Part shown: positions 33,096 through 42,586 of the stretch, piece by piece
Layout of the letters: each line of letters starts with the position of its first letter
How positions within the stretch are numbered: the stretch's first letter is position 1
Assembly (NCBI GenBank): GCA_947498985.1
Contig: CANMMF010000001.1
Span: forward strand, 62,001 to 126,000
Length of the DNA: 64,000 nucleotides
From: an uncultured Paracoccaceae bacterium
Lineage (GTDB): Bacteria; Pseudomonadota; Alphaproteobacteria; Rhodobacterales; Rhodobacteraceae
Reading direction: 5' to 3'
The notes under the pieces: model-generated
Database searches by the model: none
What the model saw: only the letters and a program-made list of their open reading frames with translations
Told to the model about the DNA's origin: nothing
Program-made: the position numbers and the translations under genes

Positions 33096-33742
33096 AAAGC
33101 TTCTACATCCTTTTCTGGGCGACCCCTGCCGCCACGCTCCGCATCGACGCTTTCGATACGAAGGCCCCTCAAACGTTGGGCTTCCTCTACAACACGCCGC
33201 GCCAAACCGCCAGCGCGAAGCGCGGCATGGATCACGGTTTGTCGCCCGAAGGCGACGCCCAGCTCATCCGCCGTGAGCCAACCGATATAGTTGCCCCCAT
33301 ACGGCGTGCTGAGCTTCGATTTCCCGCGTGACGATCCATCCGTTGCCTGGATCAGAACGCGTGCTTCTTCCTTGCCAAGCCAGTCCTTGACCTTTTCATA
33401 GCCCGAAACCGCGTCACCGGATTTGCGCGCAAGGGAGATCAGATCGACGAGTCGCCGGACCAGCATCTGTTCGACCAGCTCAGGCAAGGCCTGCGGCACG
33501 GTCACCGGTTGCTTGAATCCGCGAGAGAACAGCCCTTTGTCGGCCGCGCGCTGCAAGGCCGCACGGTCGGACGAGACATATAGGCCACGTCCCGGCAATT
33601 TACCAGCCACATCCGGCACAACCGCGCCATCGGGGCCCGCGACAAAGCGCACGAGGCCGGATTTCGGCTGCACCTCGCCCGTGGCGATGCACTTGCGCTC
33701 CGGTCCGTCGTCGCGGTCTGTCTTGCGGCCCCCCCGGCTCAA
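33092..33742 (-). CDS. YlxR-type RNA-binding protein fused to L7Ae-like domain
   Basis: 216 residues. N-terminal DUF448/YlxR domain ([35 protein letters not shown]) and a C-terminal L7Ae/L30e-like domain ([19 protein letters not shown]). This double-domain form is usual in alphaproteobacteria between nusA and infB. The protein probably binds RNA during transcription-translation coupling or ribosome assembly; the exact role is not established. It overlaps infB by 4 bp and starts 5 bp after the nusA stop. Confidence 0.93.
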   Translation of the reverse strand: MSRGGRKTDRDDGPERKCIATGEVQPKSGLVRFVAGPDGAVVPDVAGKLPGRGLYVSSDRAALQRAADKGLFSRGFKQPVTVPQALPELVEQMLVRRLVDLISLARKSGDAVSGYEKVKDWLGKEEARVLIQATDGSSRGKSKLSTPYGGNYIGWLTADELGVAFGRQTVIHAALRAGGLARRVVEEAQRLRGLRIESVDAERGGRGRPEKDVEAL

Positions 33743-33747
33743 CGGGC

Positions 33748-35379
33748 TTACTCCTCGGCCTCTTCGGCGACAGCTTCGCCATGTTGCGCCTCTTGCCCTT
33801 CTTCGGCCTCGGCTTCGAGGTCGGCGGGGTCGACCCAGCCCAGCATCACGCGGGCAGTCATCACCATGGTCTGCGCTTCCTCGAGGCTGACGTCGAACTT
33901 CTCGAGGAGGCCGTCATCCTTGACGCGCTGCCCGTCCACGGTCGTCCAGCCACCGGCCAGTTCCCAATCCGCGCAGGTTGCGAAATCCTCCAGCGTCTTC
34001 ACGCCGTCCTCGGCCAGCGCCTCGACCATCTGCGGGTTGAGCCCGTCGAAGGAAATCAGGCTGTCCTCGGCGCCCAGCTCGCGGGCGCGTTCCAGCGCCT
34101 TGCGGGCCTGCTCTTCCAGCACGTCGCGGGCGCGAGCCTGCAATTCCTTGGCGGTGTCCTCGTCCACGCCGTCAATGACCAGCAGCTCGTCGATCTCCAC
34201 ATAGGCCACCTCTTCGAGATTGGTAAAACCTTCGGAGACCAGAAGCTGGGCAAAGAACTCATCCAGATCGAGCGTATCCATGAAGAGCTTGGTGCGCTCC
34301 TCGAATTCCGCCTGACGACGCTTGGATTCCTCTTCCTCGGTCATGATGTCGATGTCGAGCCCGGTGAGCTGCGAGGCAAGCCGCACGTTCTGGCCGCGGC
34401 GACCGATGGCAAGCGACAGCTGCTCGTCCGGCACCACAACCTCGATCCGCTCGGCATCCTCATCGAGCACCACCTTGGCGACCTCGGCGGGCTGCAGCGC
34501 GTTCACCAGGAAGGTCGGCATATCCTCATTCCACGGGATGATGTCGATCTTTTCGCCCTGAAGCTCGTTCACCACCGCCTGCACGCGGGAGCCGCGCATA
34601 CCGACGCAGGCGCCAACGGGGTCGATGGAGCCGTCATAGCTCACCACGCCGATCTTGGCGCGGGAGCCGGGATCGCGGGCCACGGCCTTGATCTCGATGA
34701 TGCCGTCGTAGATCTCGGGCACTTCCATCTTGAAAAGCTCGGCCATGAACTCAGGCGCGGTGCGGCTGAGGAAAATCTGCGGACCGCGCGTTTCGCGGCG
34801 CACATCCTTGATGTAGCAGCGGATCCGGTCGCCGGGGCGATAGGCCTCGCGGCCGATCTTTTCGTTGCGGCGCAGCATCGCCTCGCCACGGCCCACATCG
34901 ACGATGACGTTGCCGTATTCCTCGCGCTTGACGACACCGTTGATGATGGTGCCCGCGCGGTCCTGGAACTCCTCGAACTGGCGGTCGCGCTCGGCCTCGC
35001 GGACCTTTTGCAGGATCACCTGCTTGGCGCTCTGCGCCGCGATCCGGCCCAGCTCCACCGGTGGGACTTCCTCGACAAAGGTGTCGCCCACGGCGGGGTT
35101 CTCGAGATATTGCTTGGCCTGCTCGACGGTAAACTCCGCCTGATAGTTCTCAAGCTCCTCTTCCTCGACAACGGTGCGCACACGGGTGAAGGTCGCCTTG
35201 CCGGTCTTGCGGTCGATGCTGACGCGGATATCCATCTCGGCGCCGTAGCGCGACTTGGCGGCCCGGGCGAGGCTCTCCTCCATCGCTTCGACAACCAGAC
35301 CGGGGTCGATCATCTTCTCGCGCGCCACCGCCTCGGCGGTCTGCAAAAGTTCCAGCTGGTTGGCAGAGGTGATTGCCAT
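33748..35379 (-). CDS. nusA: Transcription termination/antitermination factor NusA
   Basis: 543 residues. N-terminal RNA-polymerase-binding domain ([19 protein letters not shown]), S1 domain ([19 protein letters not shown]), two KH domains ([36 protein letters not shown]) and a C-terminal helix-hairpin-helix pair of repeats ([18 protein letters not shown]) with an acidic tail. It modulates pausing and termination, including probably at the operon's own leader. rimP lies 5 bp upstream. Confidence 0.99.
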   Translation of the reverse strand: MAITSANQLELLQTAEAVAREKMIDPGLVVEAMEESLARAAKSRYGAEMDIRVSIDRKTGKATFTRVRTVVEEEELENYQAEFTVEQAKQYLENPAVGDTFVEEVPPVELGRIAAQSAKQVILQKVREAERDRQFEEFQDRAGTIINGVVKREEYGNVIVDVGRGEAMLRRNEKIGREAYRPGDRIRCYIKDVRRETRGPQIFLSRTAPEFMAELFKMEVPEIYDGIIEIKAVARDPGSRAKIGVVSYDGSIDPVGACVGMRGSRVQAVVNELQGEKIDIIPWNEDMPTFLVNALQPAEVAKVVLDEDAERIEVVVPDEQLSLAIGRRGQNVRLASQLTGLDIDIMTEEEESKRRQAEFEERTKLFMDTLDLDEFFAQLLVSEGFTNLEEVAYVEIDELLVIDGVDEDTAKELQARARDVLEEQARKALERARELGAEDSLISFDGLNPQMVEALAEDGVKTLEDFATCADWELAGGWTTVDGQRVKDDGLLEKFDVSLEEAQTMVMTARVMLGWVDPADLEAEAEEGQEAQHGEAVAEEAEE

Positions 35380-35384
35380 GTGCG

Positions 35385-35981
35385 TTACTCCTCATCCGGG
35401 CCGGTTTCGGCCTCGATCTCATCGTATTTCGTTTCGTCCAGAGCGGCGGGCGCGCCGCCTGCGGCCTTGCGGGCCTTGAGCATTTCGCGGATCAGCTCGT
35501 CGGTCATCACCAGCTTGGCATCGGCCAGCCAGTCGAATTTCAGCCCCACCGTGACCGTCTCGGCGCCGTCGTCCATGTTGACCAGCACCTCGTCCTCCTC
35601 GATGCCGGCCAGGATACCACGAAAGCGTTTGCGGCCGTCGATCAGATCGGCGGTTTCGAGTTTGGCCTCGTAGCCCTCGTAAGTGTCGAAATCCTTCAGG
35701 CGGGTCAGCGGGCGGTCGATGCCCGGGCTCGAGACCTCGAGCGTGTAGGCGTCGAGGATCGGGTCTTCGACATCCAGCGTGGCGCTCACGGCGGTCGAGA
35801 TCTCGGCGCAATCGTCCACCTCGATGCCGCCGCCGGGCCGTTCGGCCATGATCTGCAGCGTCGGTGTCTGACCGCCCATCAGGCGGATGCGCACAAGCTC
35901 GAATCCCATGTCGTCGATGACCGGTCCGACGATTTCGGCCAGCCGCTTGTCCATCGCGGTCTTCGCAATAAGGTCAGTCAT
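35385..35981 (-). CDS. rimP: Ribosome maturation factor RimP
   Basis: 198 residues if started at ATG 35981 ([18 protein letters not shown]); the frame is open further upstream through the leader terminator, which cannot be coding. Two-domain 30S assembly factor: the N-terminal domain has [16 protein letters not shown] and [15 protein letters not shown], and the [18 protein letters not shown] motif is diagnostic. First gene of the rimP-nusA-ylxR-infB operon. Confidence 0.96.
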   Translation of the reverse strand: MTDLIAKTAMDKRLAEIVGPVIDDMGFELVRIRLMGGQTPTLQIMAERPGGGIEVDDCAEISTAVSATLDVEDPILDAYTLEVSSPGIDRPLTRLKDFDTYEGYEAKLETADLIDGRKRFRGILAGIEEDEVLVNMDDGAETVTVGLKFDWLADAKLVMTDELIREMLKARKAAGGAPAALDETKYDEIEAETGPDEE

Positions 35982-36011
35982 AGAGGCCCCCCGGGCGCTG
36001 TCAGCGGGCAC

Positions 36012-36083
36012 AAAAAAACGGGCCCGCGGCCCGTCGATTTTCATCCGGTGGGCGCCGGGTTTGGACCCCAGCGCGCCGCTGTT
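36012..36083 (-). ncRNA. rimP leader attenuator with intrinsic terminator
   Basis: Between a good promoter (36090-36118) and the rimP start lies a leader of about 100 nt. It contains an upstream stem (GGCGC...GCGCC, about 36051-36077) and then an intrinsic terminator ACGGGCC-CGC-GGCCCGT followed by seven U on the minus strand (36012-36034). A terminator inside the 5' leader of this operon is the hallmark of the alphaproteobacterial 'rimP leader' putative attenuator known from comparative genomics. The 5' boundary given is an estimate from the promoter. A separate short RNA ending here is the alternative. Confidence 0.7.
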
Positions 36084-36089
36084 GAAGGG

Positions 36090-36118
36090 GATATACGCAA
36101 GCAGGAGTGAGTCTGCAA
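36090..36118 (-). promoter_or_regulatory. Sigma-70 promoter of the rimP-nusA-infB operon
   Basis: On the minus strand TTGCAG (36118-36113), a 17-bp spacer, and TATATC (36095-36090). The predicted transcription start near 36083 leaves a leader of about 100 nt to rimP. Confidence 0.6.
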
Positions 36119-36210
36119 GGGGTTGTTTAAGCGCCTGCGGTATCGCGCGCGCCTTTCGTGCATGCGGCACGGCCGATCCTTGCCTGCCGCCATGCGACAG
36201 GCGGCCCGGA

Positions 36211-37374
36211 TCACACCAGTTCGGGCAGGCGCTGCGCGGGGGGCGTGTTGCGGCTGCGCTGGCTGGTGATTTTGCCGTCGATCACCGTCATGCCGACGCC
36301 CGGCAGGTTGCCCAGCTGCACAGACTCCAACAGGTTTCTGCCCGGCGCGTGCTGGGCCTGGTCCATCAGCACAAAATCCGCGGCCTTGCCTGCCTCGATC
36401 AGCCCGGTATCGAGCTTGCGCCGCCGCGCGGTGTTGCCGGTGGCAAAGCAGAACGCCAGTTCTGCCGCGACATCGCCCAGCGACGACAGCATCGCCACCA
36501 TGCGCAGGATCCCCAGCGGCTGCACCCCCGAGCCCGCAGGCCCGTCGGTGCCCAGGATGATCTGGTCGAGCTTGTCCAGCTCGCGCGCGGTGTTCAGCGT
36601 CAGAAGGGCCGCGCGCTCGTTGCCGTTATGCACGATCTCCAGCGCCGCCTTGCAGTTTTCGCAGATGCAGATGATCTGGTCATCGGGCAGCGCCGAATGG
36701 CCACCGTTTATATGGCCGACCACATCGGTGCCGGTCTCGAGCACCATATCGGCATCAATCAGGCCGGAGCCGGGGATCGACGGCCCGCCGGTGTGAATGG
36801 TGCTCTGCATGCCGTATTTGCGCGCCCAGCCGATCATCTGATTGGCGGTCTTGCCGTCCTTGACGGTGCCCAGACCGACCTCGCCGATCAGCCGCACACC
36901 GGCCTCGGCCATCTCCTTGAAGTCCTCTTCCTCGAGGCCTTTCTGCAAGAGCGGCGCGCCTGCATGCACCTTCATGCCCGACGGGCGCAGGTTCTCGTAC
37001 CAGCGCTGCGCTGCAATCGCCATCGCCTTGGTGCCCACGGGATCGTTGGGCCGTCCGGGCATATGCACCTCGCCTGCCGAGATCAGCGTGGTCACACCGC
37101 CATGCAGCGTCGAATCGATCCAGTGCAGCTGTTGCTGGCGCGGCGTGTAGTCGCCCACCACCGGATGCACATGGCTGTCGATCAACCCGGGCGCCAGCGT
37201 CACGCCATTGGCATCGACGCTCACATCCGCGCCGTCGCAATCGAGATCCGCCGCGCGCCCCCAGGCGCTGATCCTGCCGTCTTCGGCGATCATGCAATCG
37301 CCGTCAAAGATCGGTTCTTCGATTTTTCCCGACAGGATCATGCCGATGTTTCTGATGACAAGTTTGTCGCCCAT
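36211..37374 (-). CDS. Enamidase-like amidohydrolase
   Basis: 387 residues from ATG 37374 ([21 protein letters not shown] before it). Amidohydrolase superfamily with the full set of metal-site residues: His68/His70 (LIDSHVHP), Glu165 (LIGEVGLG), His194 (STIHTGG), His221 (VVGHINGG) and Asp277 (ILGTDGPAG). This pattern and overall sequence resemble enamidase of fermentative nicotinate degraders, which opens 1,4,5,6-tetrahydro-6-oxonicotinate to 2-formylglutarate and ammonia. That would follow the 6-hydroxynicotinate-reductase-like enzyme encoded at 48498-49985. Divergent from the Rieske oxygenase across a shared operator at 37435. Alternative: a hydrolase for another cyclic amide. Confidence 0.8.
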   Translation of the reverse strand: MGDKLVIRNIGMILSGKIEEPIFDGDCMIAEDGRISAWGRAADLDCDGADVSVDANGVTLAPGLIDSHVHPVVGDYTPRQQQLHWIDSTLHGGVTTLISAGEVHMPGRPNDPVGTKAMAIAAQRWYENLRPSGMKVHAGAPLLQKGLEEEDFKEMAEAGVRLIGEVGLGTVKDGKTANQMIGWARKYGMQSTIHTGGPSIPGSGLIDADMVLETGTDVVGHINGGHSALPDDQIICICENCKAALEIVHNGNERAALLTLNTARELDKLDQIILGTDGPAGSGVQPLGILRMVAMLSSLGDVAAELAFCFATGNTARRRKLDTGLIEAGKAADFVLMDQAQHAPGRNLLESVQLGNLPGVGMTVIDGKITSQRSRNTPPAQRLPELV

Positions 37375-37434
37375 GCGCCGTCTCCATCGCGTTGCCCCAA
37401 GCCGCATCCATCGCGGGCAGGGCCGGTGTTTCCA

Positions 37435-37449
37435 TTAGTATGCATATGA
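37435..37449. promoter_or_regulatory. Candidate regulator operator, site A
   Basis: TTAGTATGCATATGA in the enamidase/Rieske divergent region, containing the palindromic core TATGCATA. It matches site B at 53610-53623 (TTAGCATGCAAATG) in 12 of 14 positions. The MarR-family protein at 46046-46489 is the obvious candidate to bind both. Confidence 0.55.
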
Positions 37450-37501
37450 CCTGCACCCCGGCAAAGCGAAGATTGCCGCCACCTTGGGCTCTGCGAGAAA
37501 A

Positions 37502-37532
37502 TGTTTGCACACAAACAATAAAAACGTTGACA
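37502..37532 (+). promoter_or_regulatory. Inverted repeat next to a -35-like element before the Rieske gene
   Basis: TGTTTG-CACA-CAAACA (37502-37517) is a 6+6 inverted repeat. Ten bases on lies a consensus -35 hexamer TTGACA (37527-37532), although no good -10 box follows. The placement upstream of -35 would suit an activator. Confidence 0.4.
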
Positions 37533-37588
37533 GCCGCGCGTGGAATGCGCCTCAATTTGCGGATCGGTCGAAGGTCGGGGAGGCCCGG

Positions 37589-38653
37589 ATGAGCTTTGTG
37601 CGAAACGCGTGGTACGTCGCGGGATGGTCGCGGGATTTCGGGGATGCGTTGCGTGCGCTGGAAATCACCGGCCAGCGTCTGGTGATGTTCCGCAGCTCCG
37701 ACGGGCAGGTGAAGGCGCTGGAAGATCGCTGCCCGCACCGGCTCTTGCCGCTGTCGAAAGGCAAGCGCATCGGCGACACCATCCAGTGCGGCTATCACGG
37801 CATGACCTTTGACGGCGCAGGCCGGTGCGTGCGCGTGCCGGGCCAGGACAACACCCCCAAAAGCGCCTATGTGGAGGCGTTCCCTGTCGAGGAACGCCAT
37901 GGCGTGGTCTGGATCTGGATGGGCGAGCCGGAGCGCGCCGACCCGGGCGAGATCTTCGATCTGCCGGAATTCACGCAGGACGGCTGGCACGCCCATCACG
38001 GCGAGGCGCTGCACATCCGCTCCAACTATCTCAACGTCGCCGAAAACCTCGTCGATCCGGCGCATGTGAGCTTTGTGCATCCCACCACTCTGGGCAATGC
38101 GGCGTCGGAAAACGTGCCGGTGCATGTCTCGACGTCAGGCGAGGTCATTTCGGCCTGGCGCTGGATCCGCGACGCGCCGCCCATCGGGTTTTTCCAGAAA
38201 TTCGGCGGGTTTGACGGCCATGTGGACCGCTGGCACTACTACCACCTGCATTTGCCCTCGACCGCGGTGATCGACTTTGGCAGCATCGCAACCGAGCTGA
38301 ACTGCCCCGAGGAAGAGCGCGACCGGGGTGTGCGCATCTTTGCGCTTCATTTCGTGACGCCCGTGCGCGAGGATTACACCATCGATCACTGGATGCACCT
38401 GCGCAACACCGAGCCGGGCGAAGAGGCCGCGGCCCAGATGGACGCGATGTTCAAGGTGGCCTTTGCCGAGGACAAGGAGATCCTCGAGGCCGTGCAGGAC
38501 AGTGAAGCCCAGCCGCAACGGCGCAAACCCATCCGCATCGCGATCGACAAGGGACCAAACGTGTACCGCAAGCGCATCCGTGACATGATCGCATCCGAAA
38601 CCACCGAAGATCTGGGCGAGCCTGTCAGCCCCAGCTTCATCCAGCACGACTGA
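37589..38653 (+). CDS. Rieske non-heme iron oxygenase (VanA-type oxygenase subunit)
   Basis: 354 residues from ATG 37589 (MSFVRNAWYVAGWSRDF, GGGAGG before it), the classic start of VanA-type oxygenases. Rieske [2Fe-2S] ligands are Cys48/His50 (CPHR) and Cys67/His70 (CGYH). The mononuclear iron region is NVAENLVDPAHVSFVH (His159, His164). Members of this group often O- or N-demethylate or hydroxylate aromatic and heterocyclic acids. No reductase partner is encoded nearby, so electrons must come from elsewhere. It precedes the LivJ-type binding protein by 35 bp and is probably co-transcribed with the transporter. Confidence 0.9.
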   Translation: MSFVRNAWYVAGWSRDFGDALRALEITGQRLVMFRSSDGQVKALEDRCPHRLLPLSKGKRIGDTIQCGYHGMTFDGAGRCVRVPGQDNTPKSAYVEAFPVEERHGVVWIWMGEPERADPGEIFDLPEFTQDGWHAHHGEALHIRSNYLNVAENLVDPAHVSFVHPTTLGNAASENVPVHVSTSGEVISAWRWIRDAPPIGFFQKFGGFDGHVDRWHYYHLHLPSTAVIDFGSIATELNCPEEERDRGVRIFALHFVTPVREDYTIDHWMHLRNTEPGEEAAAQMDAMFKVAFAEDKEILEAVQDSEAQPQRRKPIRIAIDKGPNVYRKRIRDMIASETTEDLGEPVSPSFIQHD

Positions 38654-38688
38654 TCAACAGTCGGCCGCTCAACAGAGAGGACCCATAT

Positions 38689-39894
38689 ATGCAACGAAAG
38701 ACATTCCTGAAGGCGATGATCGCCTCGGCCGCCGTGGCGTTGACGCCCGTGCTGGCCAGCGCGCAAGACCCGATCATCGTCGGCGAGATCAACCACTACA
38801 AGCGCATGGCCGCCTTTGCGGGCCCCTACAAGCAGGGCATCGAGCTGGCGCTGGAACAGACCAACGAGGCCGGCGGCGTCATGGGCCGTCCGCTGGAGTT
38901 CATCTTCCGCGACGATCAGGGCGAGCCCGGCGAGGCGGTCAAGATCGCCGAGGAGCTGATGACCCGCGATGGCGCGGTGATGCTGACCGGCACGATCCTC
39001 AGCAATGTGGGTCTCGCGATTTCCTCCTTTGCGGGCGAAAAGGGCTATGTCTACCTTGCCTCCGAGCCGCTGGCCGACAGCCTCGTCTGGGCGGCGGGCA
39101 ACAAGTACACGTTCCGCCTGCGCAGCTCGACCTTCATGCAGGCCGCGATGCTGGCCGAAGCGGCGGCCAAGACCGACGCAGTGCGCTTTGCCACCATTGC
39201 GCCCAACTACGCCTACGGCAAGGATGCCGTGGCCGCGTTCAAGGAAAACCTGCTCAAGCTCAAGCCCGAGGCGGAGTTTGTGGCCGAGCAGTGGCCCGCG
39301 CTCTTCAAGATCGATGCCGGGGCCGAGGTGCAGGCGCTCGAACGCGCCAAGCCCGACGCGATCTACAATGTGACCTTCGGGCCCGATCTGGCCAAGTTTG
39401 TCCGTGACGGCACCGACCGCGGGCTCTTTGACGGGCGCGACGTCTACGGGCTGCTGTCGGGTGAGCCGGAGTACCTCGACCCGCTGGGCGACGAGGCGCC
39501 CGAAGGCTGGACCGTGACGGGCTTTCCCTGGTACGATCTGACCGACGGCCCGGATGGCGAATTTGTCGCCGCCTATCAGGAGCGCTTTGACGACTATCCG
39601 CGGCTGGGCTCCATCGTCGGCTACATGACGGTGCAGAGCATCGTCGCCGCCCTCGAAAAGGCCGGCTCCACCGAGACCGAGGCGATCCGCGAGGCCTTTG
39701 AGGATCTCGCCGTTGACAGCGCCATGGGTCCGATCACCTTCCGGTCCATCGACAACCAGTCCACCATGGGCGCCTATGTCGGCACCGTGGCTCTGAGGGA
39801 CGGCAAGGGGGTCATGGTCGACTGGGAATACAAGGACGGCGCAAACTACCTGCCCTCCGACGAAGAAGTCATGAAACTGCGCGCCGCAGAGTGA
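38689..39894 (+). CDS. ABC transporter substrate-binding protein, branched-chain (LivJ) type
   Basis: 401 residues. Signal peptide MQRKTFLKAMIASAAVALTP ending near ASAQ, then a type I periplasmic-binding fold (PIIVGEINHYKRMAAFAGPY, FIFRDDQGEPGEAVKIAEEL). This family carries amino acids but also aromatic acids, urea and amides. Context with a Rieske oxygenase and an enamidase suggests uptake of the catabolic substrate or a precursor. A strong terminator-like hairpin follows immediately, consistent with higher expression of the binding protein than of the permease. Confidence 0.92.
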   Translation: MQRKTFLKAMIASAAVALTPVLASAQDPIIVGEINHYKRMAAFAGPYKQGIELALEQTNEAGGVMGRPLEFIFRDDQGEPGEAVKIAEELMTRDGAVMLTGTILSNVGLAISSFAGEKGYVYLASEPLADSLVWAAGNKYTFRLRSSTFMQAAMLAEAAAKTDAVRFATIAPNYAYGKDAVAAFKENLLKLKPEAEFVAEQWPALFKIDAGAEVQALERAKPDAIYNVTFGPDLAKFVRDGTDRGLFDGRDVYGLLSGEPEYLDPLGDEAPEGWTVTGFPWYDLTDGPDGEFVAAYQERFDDYPRLGSIVGYMTVQSIVAALEKAGSTETEAIREAFEDLAVDSAMGPITFRSIDNQSTMGAYVGTVALRDGKGVMVDWEYKDGANYLPSDEEVMKLRAAE

Positions 39895-39901
39895 CGCATC
39901 C

Positions 39902-39940
39902 GCATGGCGGGCCTGCCTTTGCGCCCGCCATGCCCTTTTT
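39902..39940 (+). terminator. Intercistronic terminator/attenuator
   Basis: An 11-bp perfect stem GCATGGCGGGC / GCCCGCCATGC (39902-39912, 39923-39933) followed by CCTTTTT. It sits between the binding-protein gene and its permease, where partial termination would set the transporter stoichiometry. Confidence 0.8.
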
Positions 39941-39956
39941 CTTCTGACAGGTTGCC

Positions 39957-41813
39957 ATGGAATTCTTCGTCGCCCAGATCCTGACGGGGCTGGCCAATGC
40001 CAGCTCTCTGTTTCTTGTCGCCTGCGGGCTGTCGCTGATCTTTGGTGTCACGCGGATCGTGAATTTTGCCCATGGCAGCCTTTACATGCTGGGTGCCTAT
40101 ATCGGCCTCACGCTGATGGAGACGCTGCCCGGCCATGTCGGCTTCTGGGGCTCGATCCTGCTGGCGGGCATTGCCGTGGGGCTTATCGGCGTGGTGATCG
40201 AGATGCTGGTGCTGCGCCCGGTCTACCGCGCGCCGGAGCTTTTCCAGCTGGTGGCTACTTTCGGTGTGATCCTTGTCATCCAGGATCTGGCGCTGATGAT
40301 CTGGGGGCCGGAGGATCAGCTGGGCCCGCGCGCGCCCGGCCTTCGCGGCGTCTTCCGCATCATGGGAGAGCCCATTCCGAAATACGACATTGTCCTGCTG
40401 ATCATCACGCCAATCATCGCGCTGGCTCTGTGGTACATGATGGCGCGCACGCGGCTGGGCGTGCTGGTGCGCGCCGCCACTCAAGACCGAGAGATGGTGG
40501 GCGCGCTTGGCGTCAACCAGGCCTGGCTCTTTACCGGGGTCTTTGCGCTCGGCTCGGCGCTGGCGGGGCTCGGCGGCGCGCTGCAGCTGCCCAAGGGCGG
40601 GGCGGATCTCCTGATGGATTTCACCATTCTCACGCCGGTCTTCGTGGTGGTGGTGATCGGCGGCATGGGATCGCTGCCCGGCGCCTATCTGGCGGCGATC
40701 ATCATCTCGGTGCTCAATGTCTTTGGCGTCACCTACATTCCGCAATCCACGCTTGTTCTGATGTTTCTGGTGATGATCGTGGTGCTGATGATCCGGCCTT
40801 ACGGCCTCTTCGGGCGCGAAGAGGTGGCGGGTGAGCACGGGCAGGTGGGCGAGCCCGAAGAGCCGATCAAACCGGCCTCGCGCCAGACCCGGCTGATCGT
40901 GGCCGCGGGCCTCGTGCTGCTGGCGCTGCTGCCGCTCATCGGCAGCAACTTCGCGCTGGTGCTCTCGACCGACATCCTGATTTTCTGCCTCTTCGCCGCC
41001 TCGCTGCATTTCCTGCTGGGGCTCGGCGGCATGGTCAGCTTCGGGCATGCGGCCTATTACGGTGGCGGCGCTTACGTGGCGGCGCTTCTGGTCACCTGGA
41101 CCAACACCCCGATGGAGCTGGCCTTCCTGCTTGCCCCCTTCGGCGCGGGGCTTGCGGCGATCATCATCGGCTGGGTCTGCCTGCGCCTCACCGGCGTCTA
41201 TTTCGCCATGCTCACGCTGGCCTTTGCGCAACTGCTCTGGAGCCTTGTGTGGCAATGGCAGGACGTGACCGGCGGCGACGATGGCCTTGTCAATATCTGG
41301 CCGTCGGACTGGCTCAACAACAACACCGCGTTTTTCTATTTCGCGCTGCTCTTTTCGGTGGGCGGCATCCTTGTGCTGCGCCACGTCGCCCATTCGCCTT
41401 TCGGCTACGCGCTGCGGGCGGCGCGCGACAGCCAGCGGCAGGCCGAGGCGACCGGCATCGACACCCAGCGCGTGAAGCTGCTGGCCTTCACCTTCGCGGG
41501 TTTCATGGGGGGCCTTGCGGGCGCGCTCTTTGTCTTTTCCAAAGGCAGCGTGTTTCCCAACGAGCTTGAGATCGTGCGCAGTTTCGACGCGCTGATCGTG
41601 GTCTTTCTGGGCGGGGTCAAGACGCTGGCGGGCGGGGTTGTCGGCGCGGCGTTTTTCAAGGGGGTCGAGGATATCCTCACCCGGTTCGAATACTGGCGGC
41701 TGGTCATGGGCCTGCTGATCATCTTCGTGGTGGTTGTAGCCCCCGAAGGCATCGTCGGCTCGCTGCGCCGCGCGGCGCGCCGCATCGGGCTCGGCAAGGA
41801 GCAGCCGTCATGA
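39957..41813 (+). CDS. Fused LivH-LivM-type ABC permease
   Basis: 618 residues, twice the size of a single permease. Residues 1-285 match LivH (GLSLIFGVTRIVNFAHGSLYMLG, LPGAYLAAIIISVLNVFGV), and 310-618 match LivM (LHFLLGLGGMVSFGHAAYYGGG, GVYFAMLTLAFAQLLWS), joined by a short charged linker near residue 295. The fusion forms the whole membrane channel in one chain. Overlaps the ATP-binding gene by 4 bp. Confidence 0.93.
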   Translation: MEFFVAQILTGLANASSLFLVACGLSLIFGVTRIVNFAHGSLYMLGAYIGLTLMETLPGHVGFWGSILLAGIAVGLIGVVIEMLVLRPVYRAPELFQLVATFGVILVIQDLALMIWGPEDQLGPRAPGLRGVFRIMGEPIPKYDIVLLIITPIIALALWYMMARTRLGVLVRAATQDREMVGALGVNQAWLFTGVFALGSALAGLGGALQLPKGGADLLMDFTILTPVFVVVVIGGMGSLPGAYLAAIIISVLNVFGVTYIPQSTLVLMFLVMIVVLMIRPYGLFGREEVAGEHGQVGEPEEPIKPASRQTRLIVAAGLVLLALLPLIGSNFALVLSTDILIFCLFAASLHFLLGLGGMVSFGHAAYYGGGAYVAALLVTWTNTPMELAFLLAPFGAGLAAIIIGWVCLRLTGVYFAMLTLAFAQLLWSLVWQWQDVTGGDDGLVNIWPSDWLNNNTAFFYFALLFSVGGILVLRHVAHSPFGYALRAARDSQRQAEATGIDTQRVKLLAFTFAGFMGGLAGALFVFSKGSVFPNELEIVRSFDALIVVFLGGVKTLAGGVVGAAFFKGVEDILTRFEYWRLVMGLLIIFVVVVAPEGIVGSLRRAARRIGLGKEQPS

Positions 41814-42586
41814 GCGTCGTTCTGGAAACCCGTGGCCTCACCAAGGCCTTTGGCGGGCTGGTGGCGGTCGACAACGTGTCCTTCCAGCTGCAGGAAAGCG
41901 AGCTGCTGGCGCTGATCGGGCCCAATGGCGCGGGCAAGAGCACGTGTTTCAACATGTTGATGGGGCAATTGCCGCCGACCTCGGGCGAGGTCTTTCTGAT
42001 GGGCGAAAAGATCACCGGACTGAAGCCGCGCCAGATCTGGCGCAAGGGCGTCGGGCGGACGTTCCAGATCACCGCGACCTACAGCTCGATGACCGTGGTC
42101 GAGAATGTGCAGATGGCGCTCTTGTCCCATAACGGGCGGATCTTCCGGTTTCGATCGCAGGCCCACAGGCTCTATCGCAAAGAGGCGCTGGCGCTGCTGG
42201 ACATGGTCGGCATGGCCGATCAGGCGGACCGGCATTGCGCGGTGCTGGCCTACGGCGATCTCAAACGGCTGGAACTGGCGACCGCGCTGGCCCATGAGCC
42301 GACGCTTTTGCTGATGGACGAGCCCACCGCCGGGATGGCCCCCAAGGAGCGCATCGCGCTCATGCAGCTCACCGCGGATATCGTGCGCGATCAGGGGGTC
42401 AGCGTGCTTTTCACCGAGCATGACATGGACGTGGTCTTTGCCCATTCGCACCGGATCATGGTGCTGAATCGCGGCGCGCTCATCGCCGAGGGCAGCGCTG
42501 CCGAGATCCGCGCCAACCCGATGGTGCAGGAGGTCTATCTGGGCGGCGGCACGGTGTTCGGCGCAGAGGAACACGCCGATGCTTGA
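41810..42586 (+). CDS. livG: ABC transporter ATP-binding protein, LivG type
   Basis: 258 residues. Walker A GPNGAGKSTCFNML, a signature region YGDLKRLELATALAHEPTLL (a diverged LSGGQ, reading AYGDLKR), Walker B LLMDEPTAGMAPKERI and the H-loop FTEHDMDVVFAHS. First cytoplasmic ATPase of the branched-chain-type importer encoded around it. ATGA overlap with the permease; its end overlaps livF by 8 bp. Confidence 0.93.
   Translation: MSVVLETRGLTKAFGGLVAVDNVSFQLQESELLALIGPNGAGKSTCFNMLMGQLPPTSGEVFLMGEKITGLKPRQIWRKGVGRTFQITATYSSMTVVENVQMALLSHNGRIFRFRSQAHRLYRKEALALLDMVGMADQADRHCAVLAYGDLKRLELATALAHEPTLLLMDEPTAGMAPKERIALMQLTADIVRDQGVSVLFTEHDMDVVFAHSHRIMVLNRGALIAEGSAAEIRANPMVQEVYLGGGTVFGAEEHADA

Noticed and set aside
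30564-33290. Long open frame antisense to infB
   Set aside because: Shadow; the infB frame has all GTPase motifs.
36051-36077. tRNA 3' end before rimP (as metY in enterobacteria)
   Set aside because: A GGGTCCAAACCC-like T-arm look-alike is present but no cloverleaf or acceptor stem can be built.
36037-36170. N-terminal extension of rimP through the leader
   Set aside because: It would pass through an intrinsic terminator with seven U and lacks an SD; homologues start at the ATG at 35981.
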